Assembly: GCA_030411725.1 (NCBI GenBank)
Contig: MU839831.1
Coordinates: 372,001-436,000 of the forward strand
Source: Echria macrotheca
Taxonomy: Eukaryota > Ascomycota > Sordariomycetes > Sordariales > Schizotheciaceae
Reading direction: 5' to 3'
DNA: 64,000 nt
Under the pieces are notes generated by a model. It worked only from the letters and a program-made list of their open reading frames with translations, made no database searches and was not told the origin of the DNA. Shown here piece after piece: positions 45,491-55,813 of the stretch. Both the position numbers and the translations under genes were made by a program. Numbering within the stretch: position 1 is the first letter of the stretch; the number at the start of each line of letters is the position of its first letter.

Positions 45491-47545
45491 CTAGTTGGGG
45501 ATAGAGTCCAGCGTGGATGCCGCGGTAGACGTCTCTTTTCCCTGTTTTTCAACTTTCACAGGTCCCGGTGCTTCTTCTTCTTCTTCCCCGTCAGTTTCCC
45601 AGTCATCCAACTCATTGATGGAAATCTTGTGCATGAGGTGCGACGGCAGGCCGGTGTAACGAATCGATTGTTTTGACGCCTTTCCGCTGTCGAGCCCGAC
45701 ATCGTCGAAATTAACCTCGCAGAGCTCAGTTGCTCTGATTCTCTGGAGAAATTCGAGGAGCTCGTCCTCTCGAAAGGAAACGCCGCAAATATCTAGAGTC
45801 GTCAAGTGCTCGTAAGAGGGCCCGTTTTGGAATACAGGACCTATCGGGTACAACCTCTTCGTCATTGAAACACCTTTGCCGGGATTCAGCATGAATGGGT
45901 AGCCAGTGAGATCGATCCTCCGGAGACGAGGGCTGGAGAGCAAAGCCGCCAGATAATTGTTGAGACATTCTCTCTCCTTGCCGGCCAAGTGCTCAGCTCG
46001 TAATGGTTGGCCAGACATGATGCCACGCCCACCCACGCGAACATGTTCAACATGTTCAAACGCCTGCCTCAGTAGCGACCAAGGTGTTTCATTTCCGTCC
46101 CCCTCCTCTTTGCGGTTTTCGTCCTCCCTCTGCTTTCCGTTTTGAGCTTCCTCTTCCTGTTTGCTGCTATCCTCCTCTTGCTTTCCGTTCCTATCTTCTT
46201 CCGCTTTGCGGATCCCAGCCTCTTCCTCTTTTCTGTCCCCCTCATCTTTCTTGCCGTTCTCAGCTTCCCGTTCCTTGCCGTTCCCCTCCTCCTCCCCCTT
46301 TACGCTCTGAGCTTCGTCTTCCTTTTTGTTGCCAATTTCTCCCGCTTTGCCGCTCACACCCTCCCCCTGCTTTGGGTCCTTATCCTCATCCTGTTTGCCG
46401 TTCCCATCTTCCTTCTTTCCGTCCTTATCCCCCTTTTGCTTTGCGCTCCCATCTTCCTTCTTTCCGTTGCCGCCTTCCTCTCCCTTTCCGTTCCGAGCTT
46501 CTGGGAGGATAACTGGGAGGATGGGAAGTTGACGTATCCGCGAAAGACTGGCTCCACTGGGGAGCAGCCGGGGAAAATTGGACCGACTTGGCAAAGTAGG
46601 AAGTGCAGAGATAGTTACGTTGCGCAGTGGCCTGCCTTTGCAATGCAAGCGCATGGGTAGCTCCCAGAGGACTCGAATAGATTCGATTGCCGGCATCTGT
46701 GCCATATCTTCGAGTTCTCGCCAGGTTTGCGACATGACCATGAAGCGACCAAGCTTGGATAGATCTGTGCGCGCACTGATGGCCATGGCCACCTCGATGT
46801 CAAGATAGTCGTTTATAACTCCGTTCCAGCCGTCCAGGTCGTAATCGATGAAACAAACGGCTTTCAGTGAGTCCATTTTGCACATGTACGCACAGAGCAA
46901 GTCGGAAAACAGCCCCGAGGACAAGAACGTGAACTGCCAGCGATGCTGCCGCTTGTATTCCTCAAACCACTGGAGGATATGTGGGTGCCACTCCGACTGT
47001 GGCTGAGTCTCCGGAGGCGTCTCTGGGCCCCTTAGCACGGCTTGAATTTCCGCGACAGCGGACAAAATCCTATCTGTCTCGTTCTTATCTGCATGATTCT
47101 TGATAAGTTGCCGATTCCACTGGCTGGCGACAGCCTCCAGCCGTTCCAGTTGGTATTCTGCAAAGGCAGCCCAGCCCGAGGCAAGGCACTTCGGACGATA
47201 GGCAAGAGAAACTTGGACGAGATGAATACCGCTGGCGATTTTTGGGTTCCTGGTGAGTTTGAAGACGCGGTCGAGCGAGAGGAGCGAGCTGCTGACGCGG
47301 ACCACCGGGACCAGCAGAGGCGAGGCAACACTGTTGAAGGTGCGACAGACACGACGTAGGGCTTGGATCGTCCGGAAGTCGTCCTTGTCGCCGTCTAGGC
47401 GGTAGAAAGCATCGACCGCCTCTGCGTCTGCCACCCTGTCGTCGAGTGCTTTGGAGGCGATGTCCTCACTGAAGTAGTCGAAGATGCGGGCAAGGATACC
47501 CTCGGGGAGGTCTAAGAATGTTGCTTTGGGTTCGGATTTGGCCAT
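45491..47545 (-). CDS. F-box protein with Lys/Glu-rich repeat tract
   Basis: A 684-residue ORF starting MAKSEPKATFLDLPEGILAR. The F-box (residues about 11-80) reads LPEGILARIFDYFSEDI, then an insertion, then TIQALRRVCRTFNSVASPLL, the usual helix pattern for SKP1 binding; such proteins recruit substrates to SCF ubiquitin ligases. A leucine-rich-repeat-like region follows. Residues about 348-487 form a highly charged tract of irregular NGKxEE/D repeats inserted in it. After the tract the LRR-like sequence resumes: SSPRLRRIDLTGYPFML, YEHLTTLDICGVSFREDELL. The frame does not close cleanly: after the TAG it stays open for another 135 codons and then 476 more. Substrate unknown. Confidence 0.75.
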   Translation of the reverse strand: MAKSEPKATFLDLPEGILARIFDYFSEDIASKALDDRVADAEAVDAFYRLDGDKDDFRTIQALRRVCRTFNSVASPLLVPVVRVSSSLLSLDRVFKLTRNPKIASGIHLVQVSLAYRPKCLASGWAAFAEYQLERLEAVASQWNRQLIKNHADKNETDRILSAVAEIQAVLRGPETPPETQPQSEWHPHILQWFEEYKRQHRWQFTFLSSGLFSDLLCAYMCKMDSLKAVCFIDYDLDGWNGVINDYLDIEVAMAISARTDLSKLGRFMVMSQTWRELEDMAQMPAIESIRVLWELPMRLHCKGRPLRNVTISALPTLPSRSNFPRLLPSGASLSRIRQLPILPVILPEARNGKGEEGGNGKKEDGSAKQKGDKDGKKEDGNGKQDEDKDPKQGEGVSGKAGEIGNKKEDEAQSVKGEEEGNGKEREAENGKKDEGDRKEEEAGIRKAEEDRNGKQEEDSSKQEEEAQNGKQREDENRKEEGDGNETPWSLLRQAFEHVEHVRVGGRGIMSGQPLRAEHLAGKERECLNNYLAALLSSPRLRRIDLTGYPFMLNPGKGVSMTKRLYPIGPVFQNGPSYEHLTTLDICGVSFREDELLEFLQRIRATELCEVNFDDVGLDSGKASKQSIRYTGLPSHLMHKISINELDDWETDGEEEEEAPGPVKVEKQGKETSTAASTLDSIPN

Positions 47546-48006
47546 GTTGAGTTAGACGATGTTGGATGAAGATGGGGCGTGGTGTGGTGGCTAATATGGC
47601 GGCCGGGTCTCGATTGATATAATAATTGAGTTCGGGTTTCAGCGGTTTGGGGACGGATGCATTTTAGTGGTATTTTAGGCAGGCGAAAAAAGGGACAACA
47701 GGCACGTGTCCTGATGACGAAAAGACCTGCACTGAGGACAATAATGGAAGAAGGCGCGACAGCAGCAGCAGCAGCATACTCTGAGCTAATAATGCTCCTT
47801 CCGAATTTTTTTTGAAAACGTTGGTTCATTGATTCCAGTTTCACTCTGCAGCTTCCATGTGATCTTTTTCATTCTGCGCCGTCCTCGCAACTTCCGCCCT
47901 GCGACTTCCAGACGAAAACGCAGGTGGCCAGGAATAACAACCACAAGCACCATCGACCCCATCCCGCTGCACCTGGACGATCTCCCTGACAACGCGCGCC
48001 TTCTAA
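47546..48006. other. F-box promoter region
   Basis: About 460 bp between the F-box start and the stop of the secreted-protein gene. It contains a short CAG run near 47760 and AT-rich sequence, but no gene. Confidence 0.4.
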
Positions 48007-49092
48007 CTACAGCTTGGACTTGAAGAATCTGCGGCGCGTGCGCGGGGCCTGGAAGTTGGGATAGCTACAGGCATCGATGGCCTCACCGCTGAGATGCAGG
48101 TCGATGGCCTGGGCAAGCCTGACTTCCTGGATCCGCACGCGCAGGTGGTCTTTGGTCTGCGGATCCAGACCACCATCCTGATTCTTGATGTCTTCAATGC
48201 TTTTGGCCGCCTCGGCCTTCGTATACACGTCCCCGAGACGCGTCAGCTCGTCCACAAACACCTGTGCATTCTTGCCGGCCACCTTTGCGATGGATTTCTT
48301 GGTCCGTCGCACATCCAGATCGTCGTATTCGCCAAAGTTGGCTGACGGCCTTTTCTTGGTCTCAATGGCGCCCGTGATCGACTTTGGGTTCTTCTTGTCG
48401 AACTGCTTGTTTTTCTCGGTAAACGCGTCCTTGAAGTCGTCGATCTTGTACCCGGCCGACTCCTTCTCCCGCCCCTCGGCCGCCAGGCTGGAAAGTTGCG
48501 ATATCTTCTCCATATATTGTCGTGCGATATCAGGCTTCTTATCGTACAGGTCGGCGCACCGCTTGCCGATGATGGCCATCATATTGTCGAAGTCGAAGAA
48601 GTGGTTCTTGGTCCGCTTGCCCTTGCCGTCGGGCACGCTGTTTGGCTCCTTTCCCGCCATGTCCCCCAGCATGGTTTTGGCGTCGAAGCCACCGTAGCTG
48701 TACTGGCTGCCCTTGGGAATGGGCTTCCAATAGACGATGTCCTTCACTTCTTCCCACGTCGGCGCCCATGGGTCTTTGATCTTGGTGAGTCCATCTGCCT
48801 TGGCGTACCCCATACTGGCCGTCGAACCCGTGAAACCGTGGAAGTTGGCGCCAAGTTTGGATTCGTCGAGTTTTCCATCTGGAAAGTCACTTGCTGTGTT
48901 GATGGCACCCCTGGCGATCTTCCACGATCTGTCCTGCTCTTTGCCTTCCTCTTTGGCAAGGGCCGCGCTGACTTCAACGTCCAGACGATAGGCATAATAG
49001 TAGAGCAGAATCTCGATGCCACGGACGATGGCGCCTGCTCTCACCACGGCCACCCATAGGCAAAATCCAATCAGAGCGAGGATGAAGCGCAT
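48007..49092 (-). CDS. Unrecognised secreted lysine-rich protein, divergent partner of the LysM chitinase
   Basis: A 361-residue ORF if the internal Met (49092) is used. That start gives a strong signal peptide, MRFILALIGFCLWVAVVRAG; the ORF opens 22 residues earlier at 49158. No known domain is recognised. The mature protein is rich in Lys, Asp and Glu and mainly helical in appearance, with few cysteines. Distinct segments are GRANT-free: LLYYYAYRLDVEVSAALAKE, LGANFHGFTGSTASMGYAK, WAPTWEEVKDIVYWKPIPKG, KNHFFDFDNMMAIIGKRCAD and the basic end TRRRFFKSKL. It lies head to head with a killer-toxin-like chitinase, sharing about 690 bp of upstream DNA. Co-expression and a role as cargo or partner of the chitinase are inference from this arrangement only. 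Confidence 0.7.
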   Translation of the reverse strand: MRFILALIGFCLWVAVVRAGAIVRGIEILLYYYAYRLDVEVSAALAKEEGKEQDRSWKIARGAINTASDFPDGKLDESKLGANFHGFTGSTASMGYAKADGLTKIKDPWAPTWEEVKDIVYWKPIPKGSQYSYGGFDAKTMLGDMAGKEPNSVPDGKGKRTKNHFFDFDNMMAIIGKRCADLYDKKPDIARQYMEKISQLSSLAAEGREKESAGYKIDDFKDAFTEKNKQFDKKNPKSITGAIETKKRPSANFGEYDDLDVRRTKKSIAKVAGKNAQVFVDELTRLGDVYTKAEAAKSIEDIKNQDGGLDPQTKDHLRVRIQEVRLAQAIDLHLSGEAIDACSYPNFQAPRTRRRFFKSKL

Positions 49093-49781
49093 CGTGGATG
49101 CTACCGGTGGTACCCAAAAACGAGGGGAAAGAAACGATGCGGGCGGTCGGCGGGACAAACTGACTGATGCCGGAATGCCCTCTACTTCATTCTCTACGTA
49201 CTCCGAGCTGGAGGGCGGTCGAAAACATCTCGCTCAGCTTGGCGTTCGAAGGAAGGACCGCGGTGTAAGTAAACGAGATTATCAACACTTTAGCCAAGGC
49301 AGAATGCAGCCGCTAACTCTTTCACAAATCGAAGACATCACAAATTGAAGTCAGATAATAACTTCTAGCTGTAAATGCGTGCTGTCTGCCTATCCAATCC
49401 GAGAGGAGCGGTCCCTGGAAGGATTTGAACACGGGATTCGAGCCACACTCGCCACCAGGCTGCAGCTTTCCGGGTTATTCAACCGGGCGCGGAGATTTTG
49501 CAATGCAACGGCATCTATTAGACGAACCTCCACGCTACAGCGGGACCCGGAGGCGCAGCATTCACCCTGTCTATCGGTCCCTTTGATCAAATATCGGGCT
49601 TACTCTTGGCTTCGCTAGGGGCGGTGCAGCGGAAAACCGGCGCCAAAAGAGCTCGACGGGGGCCGATATCGTCAACTCGATGTTATTTCTATCTTGAACC
49701 TCTGCATCAGTCGTAGTTCATCCTGCTCATGGTATCCTCTGTCGCCGCTTGATCCCCGACGTCTGCTACAGTGGTCGTCTC
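49093..49781. promoter_or_regulatory. Divergent intergenic region, secreted protein / chitinase
   Basis: A 689-bp region between two divergent start codons. No credible ORF, and no clear TATA box assigned to either side. It must contain both promoters. Confidence 0.5.
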
Positions 49782-52700
49782 ATGATGCTGCTCAACAGGG
49801 TCGTGGCTCTAGCCACGCTGACGGTACTTCACCGGGGATGCGTACTCGCCCTGCCCAATGGCGAGCTCTTAGGTCCACGAGCCGAGTGCAAGCCATACAA
49901 GATTGTGGAAGGCGACTCGTGCTCCAAGATTGCGTCGGACCGGTGCGGCAACATCAAGCTGGACGACTTGTACAAGTACAACTCGGGCCTCAAGGACAAA
50001 TGCAACAACCTCAAGGTAAGCCACCATCGCGTGCGTGTGCTCCCAGCGGATGTCTGACCAGACTTTCAGGTTGGCACATATGTCTGCTGCACGTCTGGGA
50101 CCATGCCTGACATGGACCCGCCCGGGAATTCGGACGGGACTTGCAAGTACATCCTGGTGGAAAGCGGCGACTACTGCTACAAGATTGCGAAAGAGAGGTG
50201 CAACATTGAGCCAGAGCAGCTGTACAAGTTCAATGGGGGGGGCAGCGACGCATTCTGCAGTACCATCGTGCCCAAGCAGCCCCTGTGCTGCACCAAGGGG
50301 AAGCTGCCGGATCTGCGGCCCAAGAAGAACGCCGACGGCACCTGCTTCGTCCACTCGGTGGCCAAGGACGAGGTGTGCGGATCCATCGCGGGAGCCAACT
50401 TTCTCACCGTCAAGGAGCTGGAGAGCTTCAACGTCGGCAAGACTTGGGGCTTCGCAGGGTGCAGCCGGCTGATGCCGAACCAGCGCATTTGTCTCAGCGA
50501 CGGCACGCCGCCAGTCCCGGCCGAGATCCCCGGCATCGACTGCGGGCCGCAGAAGCCGGGCACCAACCTCACCAAGATGCCGGCCGACGGCAAGATCGCA
50601 GACCTCAACCCGTGCCCGCTCAACACGTGCTGCAACACATGGGGCTTCTGCGGCACGACGCCCGAGTTCTGCGTCGACACGACAGTCGACAAGACGCCCG
50701 GGACGGCCAAGAACGGCACGGCCGGGTGCATCTCCAACTGCGGGCTCGACATTGTCAACAACAAGAACCCGCCCAAGACGTTTGGCAAGATCGGCTACTT
50801 TGAGAGCTGGAACCCGTACTCGCGCGGCTGTCTCAACATGGACGTCACCGACGTGCCCAAGTCGGGCGGCGGCTACACCCACCTGCACTTTGCTTTTGGC
50901 AACATCACCGAGGACTTCCAGATCTCAATGAGCGGTGTCCAGGACCAGTGGGACAAGTTTGTCAAGATGCAGGGCATCCACAAGGTCGTGGCCTTTGGAG
51001 GCTGGGCCTTCTCCAACGAGCCGTCAACCAACCACATCATCCGCAACGGCGTCAAGCCCGGCAACCGCGACAAGTTCGCCAAGAACGTGGCCGACTTTAT
51101 CAAGAACAACAACCTCGACGGCGTCGACTTTGACTGGGAGTACCCCGGCGCCACCGACATCGAGGGGTCGGACCCGGGCAGCCCCGAGGACGGGCCGAAC
51201 TACTACCGGTTTCTGTCGACCCTCCGCGGCCTGCTGGGGACGGGCAAGACCATCTCCTTCGCGGCCCCAGCGTCGTACTGGTACCTCAAGAATTTTCCGG
51301 TGAAGCAAATGGCACAGGTGGTCGACTACATCGTGTACATGACATACGACCTGCACGGCCAGTGGGACGTGGGCAACAAGTACGCCGTCGAGGGCTGTGA
51401 GGCCGGTAACTGCCTACGCTCGCACGTCAACAAGACCGAGACCATGTACTCGCTGGCCATGGTGACCAAGGCGGGCGTGCCGGCCAACAAGATCTTTGTA
51501 GGCGTTTCTAGCTACGGCCGCTCCTTCAAGATGGCCGATGCCAAGTGCCGCGGGCCCATGTGTACCTTTCTTGGCGGCCGCAACAAGTCGCAGGCGAAGC
51601 CGGGCGAGTGCACCGAGACGGCTGGGTACATCGCCGACGCCGAGATCCGCCAGATCCAGGCGATTGCGAACGCCGGTTTCTCGGATGCCGACGCGTACCA
51701 GTCGCTGTACGACTCGGACTCGGACTCGGACATTTTCATCTACAACAATGACGAGTGGGTCGCCTGGATGGACACGCAGACCAAGCAGCGCCGCACCGAC
51801 CTGTACAAGCCGCTCGGCTTCGCGGGGACGAGCGACTGGGCCGTCGACCTGCAGAACGACTACTCGTCGAGCGACTATAACGACACGGACTGGGACGGGG
51901 CGCTCGACCTGTCCATCACATGCAACCTGGACAAGACGTACGGCAGCCTCGACGATCTCGACAAGGACGCGCAGTCCATGTATCCCAAGTGCGTGGCCAT
52001 GAAGGCCGTCAACGTGCTGTCGGGCATGCTCAAGACCTCGTTCGACGGCTACGACGACGCGGCGAGCGGGTACGACGGGCTGTACCCGACGTACGAGAAG
52101 TACATCAAGGACACAATGAACGAACGCCTGACCCAGTGGATGTACGACGACAAGGACGGCAAGAAGCCCGGGTATACGTACTACCGCTGCTACGCGGCCC
52201 CGGGGGCCCTCTACCCCACGCGCAAGGACGCGACCGATGCGGACTGCTCCAACCTCCCCGGCAAGAACGGCGACGACTACACCTACTGGTTCGAGCGGCG
52301 CGACGACCAGAAGAAGGCGTGGGAGGACTCACTGTCGGCGGCCGGCTTCGACCCGGACTGGCTCGACCTGAACTCGGAGTTCGAGACGACGGACGGCATC
52401 GACAACTGCCCCATCACCGAGGGGACGACGTCGTGCATCACGACGAACCTGCGCTACTTCGGCTTCCCCCGCCGCAAGGACAACGTCGACATCCCCAACC
52501 CGAAAGACGTCGTCGACGCAGCCCGAAAAAACCTGACGGCGCTCGAGGACGAGTACTCGTCCATGTACATCGACATCGCGACCGACTCGTGGGACGGCAC
52601 GCTCGAGGACGCGATGGAGATCCTCGCGGTGCCGGTGTTCATGCTGCGCGACGCGATCCAGTCGATGAAGGACGTCAAGGACATGGCCAAGAAGATCAAC

Positions 52701-53075
52701 GACCAGAACAAGAAGGACCTGATCCTCAAGATCGTCGAGGGGATTTTGTTTCTGATTCCGTTCGCCGGCGGCGCCGCGGGCGCGTTCGGGCGCGCCGGCG
52801 CCATGATCGGGCGCTTCATGTCGGCGCTCGACGCGGGCGGGAACGCGGCGCTGAGTATTTATTCGATGATTGACAACCCGGACATGGCGCCGGTCGCGAT
52901 TCTGGGCATGTTGCTCGGGGCGCTGGGCACGCCGACCGGGTCGACGTACCGGAAGCTGGGCAAGGTTAAGCATGATATGACGCCGGATATGAAGAAGAGC
53001 ATGGGCAAGAGCTTTGCCGAGCTGAATCCCAAGGTGGAGAGTATTTCGGGCAAGATGTGTAAGAAGACGAAGTGA
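49782..53075 (+). CDS. Killer-toxin-like LysM / chitin-binding / GH18 chitinase (subgroup C type)
   Basis: Two exons, 49782-50015 and 50070-53075, encode 1079 residues. The signal peptide covers about residues 1-24. LysM modules lie at about 37-67 (YKIVEGDSCSKIASDRC), 103-133 (CKYILVESGDYCYKIA) and a weaker third at 168-199. A hevein-type chitin-binding domain (NPCPLNTCCNTWGFCG) lies at about 259-285. The GH18 barrel spans about 318-670 with the complete catalytic DxxDxDxE motif in LDGVDFDWEYPG (Asp428, 431, 433, Glu435). The ~400-residue C-terminal part is of unknown fold and includes a long hydrophobic stretch (about 962-1032, LILKIVEGILFLIPFAGGAA onward). The architecture is that of fungal chitinases related to the large subunit of yeast killer toxins, implicated in interaction with other fungi. 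Confidence 0.93.
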
Positions 53076-53818
53076 TTCTGTTTTGAGACAGAGATCCTTC
53101 TCTCCGTTTCTGGTTACAGCAGCATAGTCGGTGTATTACATATATTTGGTATGGCAACAGAATCTCTAAAAAAAAATTCCATATTTTCACAATATATCAG
53201 ACCTTATTGTTCCATCGTTCCTGGAAGATGCCCTGCTGTATACCGTTAATTTAATCAGGAACTTCTCTATGCGCAACGTCATCTTCGGCCCAGGGGTATG
53301 GCGTCGTCTCGTTAAAGACAATAGGGATTCTTCCAAGCCTCGTACCGGAGATAAGCATCTAGCCTACAGTCTCTGCCGATCCCGTGAAGGAAGCCTATCT
53401 ACACCAGGCGGGAAGCCGGGGAGTAAAGATGCCACTCTTGAGGGACTGGCCGACTCTGAATTTGGTGTTAAACCTGCAAAGATCCCCCTATCAGGTCCTC
53501 CAGAAATTAGCCCCTGCTCTTCCCCTGAGGCTGGAATCGTGATGAAGAGTGAAATTCTGCCAAAGAGGCGCCTATGAACACCTCCGCTTGAGCCCACGAA
53601 TACTACGTGTCTAGCTAGGTACGATACTCTTCGAATCCTCATCACTTTTCCTTCCCTTGGAAGGGGGTTACTACCGCATCTCTTCCTACACATCCTTTTC
53701 TTTGGATTTAGTGTCAACTAGACCAGTGATTACCGCGAACATCCCCATCCACAACGCGCTTATCTTCTCGTATTCTCTGGCATATCCAGCTAATAACAAA
53801 CTAATCACACCGGCACCA
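53076..53818. other. 743-bp convergent 3' region
   Basis: Lies between the chitinase stop and the stop of the F-box-like gene. Two opposed ORFs (53269-53577 +, 53364-53717 -) have no recognisable domain. Possibly an old repeat remnant, but I could not tie it to a family. Confidence 0.35.
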
Positions 53819-55012
53819 TCAAAAGCAACAAACCGTCCCGCTTGTACCAGAATCATCAATCCCAAGACAAATCAAATACGCCGCCAGCCCATCCGCCCCA
53901 TCCTCCCTCGGCGGCAGCAAACTCCTCTTCACTTGGAACAAACCCTCCCACACAAACAGCCCATCCCCCCCTTTCGGCACCGCCCGCCTCTCCACCTCCC
54001 TAAAGACACTCCTCGGCACATAAACCCTACACCCCCTCAACCCCTTCATCGCCCTAACCATCCCATCCAGCGGCCCCAGCAAAACCTCCACCAGATCCGT
54101 CCCCTCGGGCATACCGTACCCAATCGGCGCTCCCACAATCGACAAATCCAACCCCCTCAGCCCAGGAAACACCCCTCCCAACCCCCTCGCAAGCTCCCCA
54201 TACCTCTCGACCCCCCCATCCCCCGGCTGCTGCTCAGCCCTTTTACTACCACTCCCCTCATAAACAAGCGGATTAACCCCCCACAACCTCAAATCCCAAA
54301 CCAACTCCACCTCCCCAACCATCCCCAGCCCCAAACTCGAAACCAGTCCCGGAAGCGATCTACACAACCAAGTCCCCGCAACATGAATCGCATTCCCACC
54401 ACCATAAAGAACCTCCACCCCCTCGCGCCACGCAGCCCGACAAGTCCTCAACCACCCCGCCACACCAATCCGACACCCCCCGGGAAAGGAAGCACACGCC
54501 GTACGATAATCCAAAATCCCAGAGTGGCACGTATCTTCATGAGGGGGATACTCATCCCACAAATCCCGAGAGGCGCTGGAAACAGGCCGATGACACACGC
54601 TCGACCACCATTCCCACCTGCGCGGTCTGGATGTGTCCCGCAGGAAGGGGGAGGGGACGTTGGCGTGTTTGGGGCCGCGGTTGTGGCGGGGTTCTTCCTC
54701 CTCTGGGGGATCGGTAGTGGTGGTGGTGGTAGTGTGGAAGATGCGTCGGTATAGACCTAGCCTGCGGGGACCAGGATGGGGTGGTTCCGAGGTGGAAGAG
54801 AAAGGGGGGTGCATGAGCCGGAGGTCGAGATGGATTGTTTGGTTACCGAATGCGGTGACCAGAATCTTGCGGCGGATTTCGAAGGGGAGCAGTTGGAAGA
54901 AGGGGCTGGATGAGGTGGCGGTCTCGCTTGGGGGGGTGTTGAGGTGTGTGCGGGTGGGCAGGACGGGGAGGGGTGGAGAGGCGTCGTCTTTTTGTCGGAG
55001 CCAGCGGGGCAT
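53819..55012 (-). CDS. F-box-like / DUF7730-type fungal protein
   Basis: A single-exon frame. Starting at MPRWLRQKDD (55012) gives 397 residues; the frame is open further upstream but with unconvincing sequence. An F-box-like helix LLPFEIRRKILVTAFGNQTI lies at about residues 42-61, followed by LRLMHPPF, a Pro/Thr/Glu-rich insertion, and a conserved-looking segment CRIGVAGWLRTCRAAWREGV then EVLYGGGNAIHVAGTWL. This is the arrangement of the many fungal proteins annotated DUF7730 (F-box-like start, then LLxTCRQIYxEAxxLLY-type motif). No enzymatic residues and no membrane segment. Function unknown. A Pro/Asn-rich plus-strand ORF over the same bases is its shadow. Confidence 0.7.
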   Translation of the reverse strand: MPRWLRQKDDASPPLPVLPTRTHLNTPPSETATSSSPFFQLLPFEIRRKILVTAFGNQTIHLDLRLMHPPFSSTSEPPHPGPRRLGLYRRIFHTTTTTTTDPPEEEEPRHNRGPKHANVPSPFLRDTSRPRRWEWWSSVCHRPVSSASRDLWDEYPPHEDTCHSGILDYRTACASFPGGCRIGVAGWLRTCRAAWREGVEVLYGGGNAIHVAGTWLCRSLPGLVSSLGLGMVGEVELVWDLRLWGVNPLVYEGSGSKRAEQQPGDGGVERYGELARGLGGVFPGLRGLDLSIVGAPIGYGMPEGTDLVEVLLGPLDGMVRAMKGLRGCRVYVPRSVFREVERRAVPKGGDGLFVWEGLFQVKRSLLPPREDGADGLAAYLICLGIDDSGTSGTVCCF

Positions 55013-55813
55013 CTTGTCTGCTTCAGCCTTTGGTTTTGACGATTTGAGTGTACGTTGGGATGGGATTGAGGATGAAGTGTACCAAGATAGGTTGGAGATC
55101 AGACAAGGTGTTGACACGCTCATAAATATCGAGAGGACCCTGAAAAGGTGGTTGCGGCACAGCTTTAGCCGACTGCTTGGCCCAGGCTTCCTTCGTATTG
55201 AACCACCCACACACGTGACACCATAAAGTTGAAGACACATCCTTTCCTTGACCAACAACATGATTTCTCTTTTATTCTTGATTCGGGGGTGATTGCCCCG
55301 GTTCCCTTCGGATAACTTCTAAATTTCCTACATCTTCGCTTCCACAGCTCGGGCGCTCCGCTTGCTCCACCTCCTCCCACCCGTCTGTATATGGCTCTGC
55401 AAATATCGTGGAAGCCGCCCTCTAGTATTCTGTTTTTCATGAAATTCTGGAGGGAGAGGATGATGTGAGGTAGTCACGATCCTAGGCCTTAAATCGTGCT
55501 GGCATATATCCCCATTTAGGGTCCTGAGGTGCTGGCTGACCTTAGAATTCTGGCAAGCTTTTTGGAAGGCTGGTCAATTGGGTGTGGGTCTGATTGAAAA
55601 GTCGTCACAGAGGTTCCATGTTGGCGGGGCGGCGAGGTCGTGTCCGGCAGTGAGCTTTCGAGTGTGACCCTCTGAGCCACATAGATGATAACGACAACAT
55701 TGGTGATATCTTCATATTGGTAGTTTGTCGTTTGTTCTTGTATGTGGCGTCAAGGCAACAAATGCCGAAAAATCCATGACATCGCGACATAAACAGCGGG
55801 CTTGGATAAAGAC
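55013..55813. other. 0.8 kb intergenic region
   Basis: Lies between the F-box-like start and the end of the GH47 gene. No supported feature. Confidence 0.4.

Noticed and set aside
49400..49480. GATTTGAACACGGGATTCGAGCC resembling a minus-strand tRNA
   Set aside because: The T-stem does not pair and no cloverleaf closes.
50177..50888. Long minus-strand ORFs over the chitinase
   Set aside because: Antisense frames of GC-rich coding sequence; the plus strand has clear LysM, hevein and GH18 motifs.
52329..52973. 214-codon minus ORF
   Set aside because: Arg/Val/His-rich antisense of the chitinase C-terminus.
53657..54754. 365-codon plus-strand ORF rich in Pro, Asn and Thr
   Set aside because: It lies exactly over the F-box-like minus-strand gene, has no domain, and its composition is what the antisense of GGG/GTT-rich codons gives.
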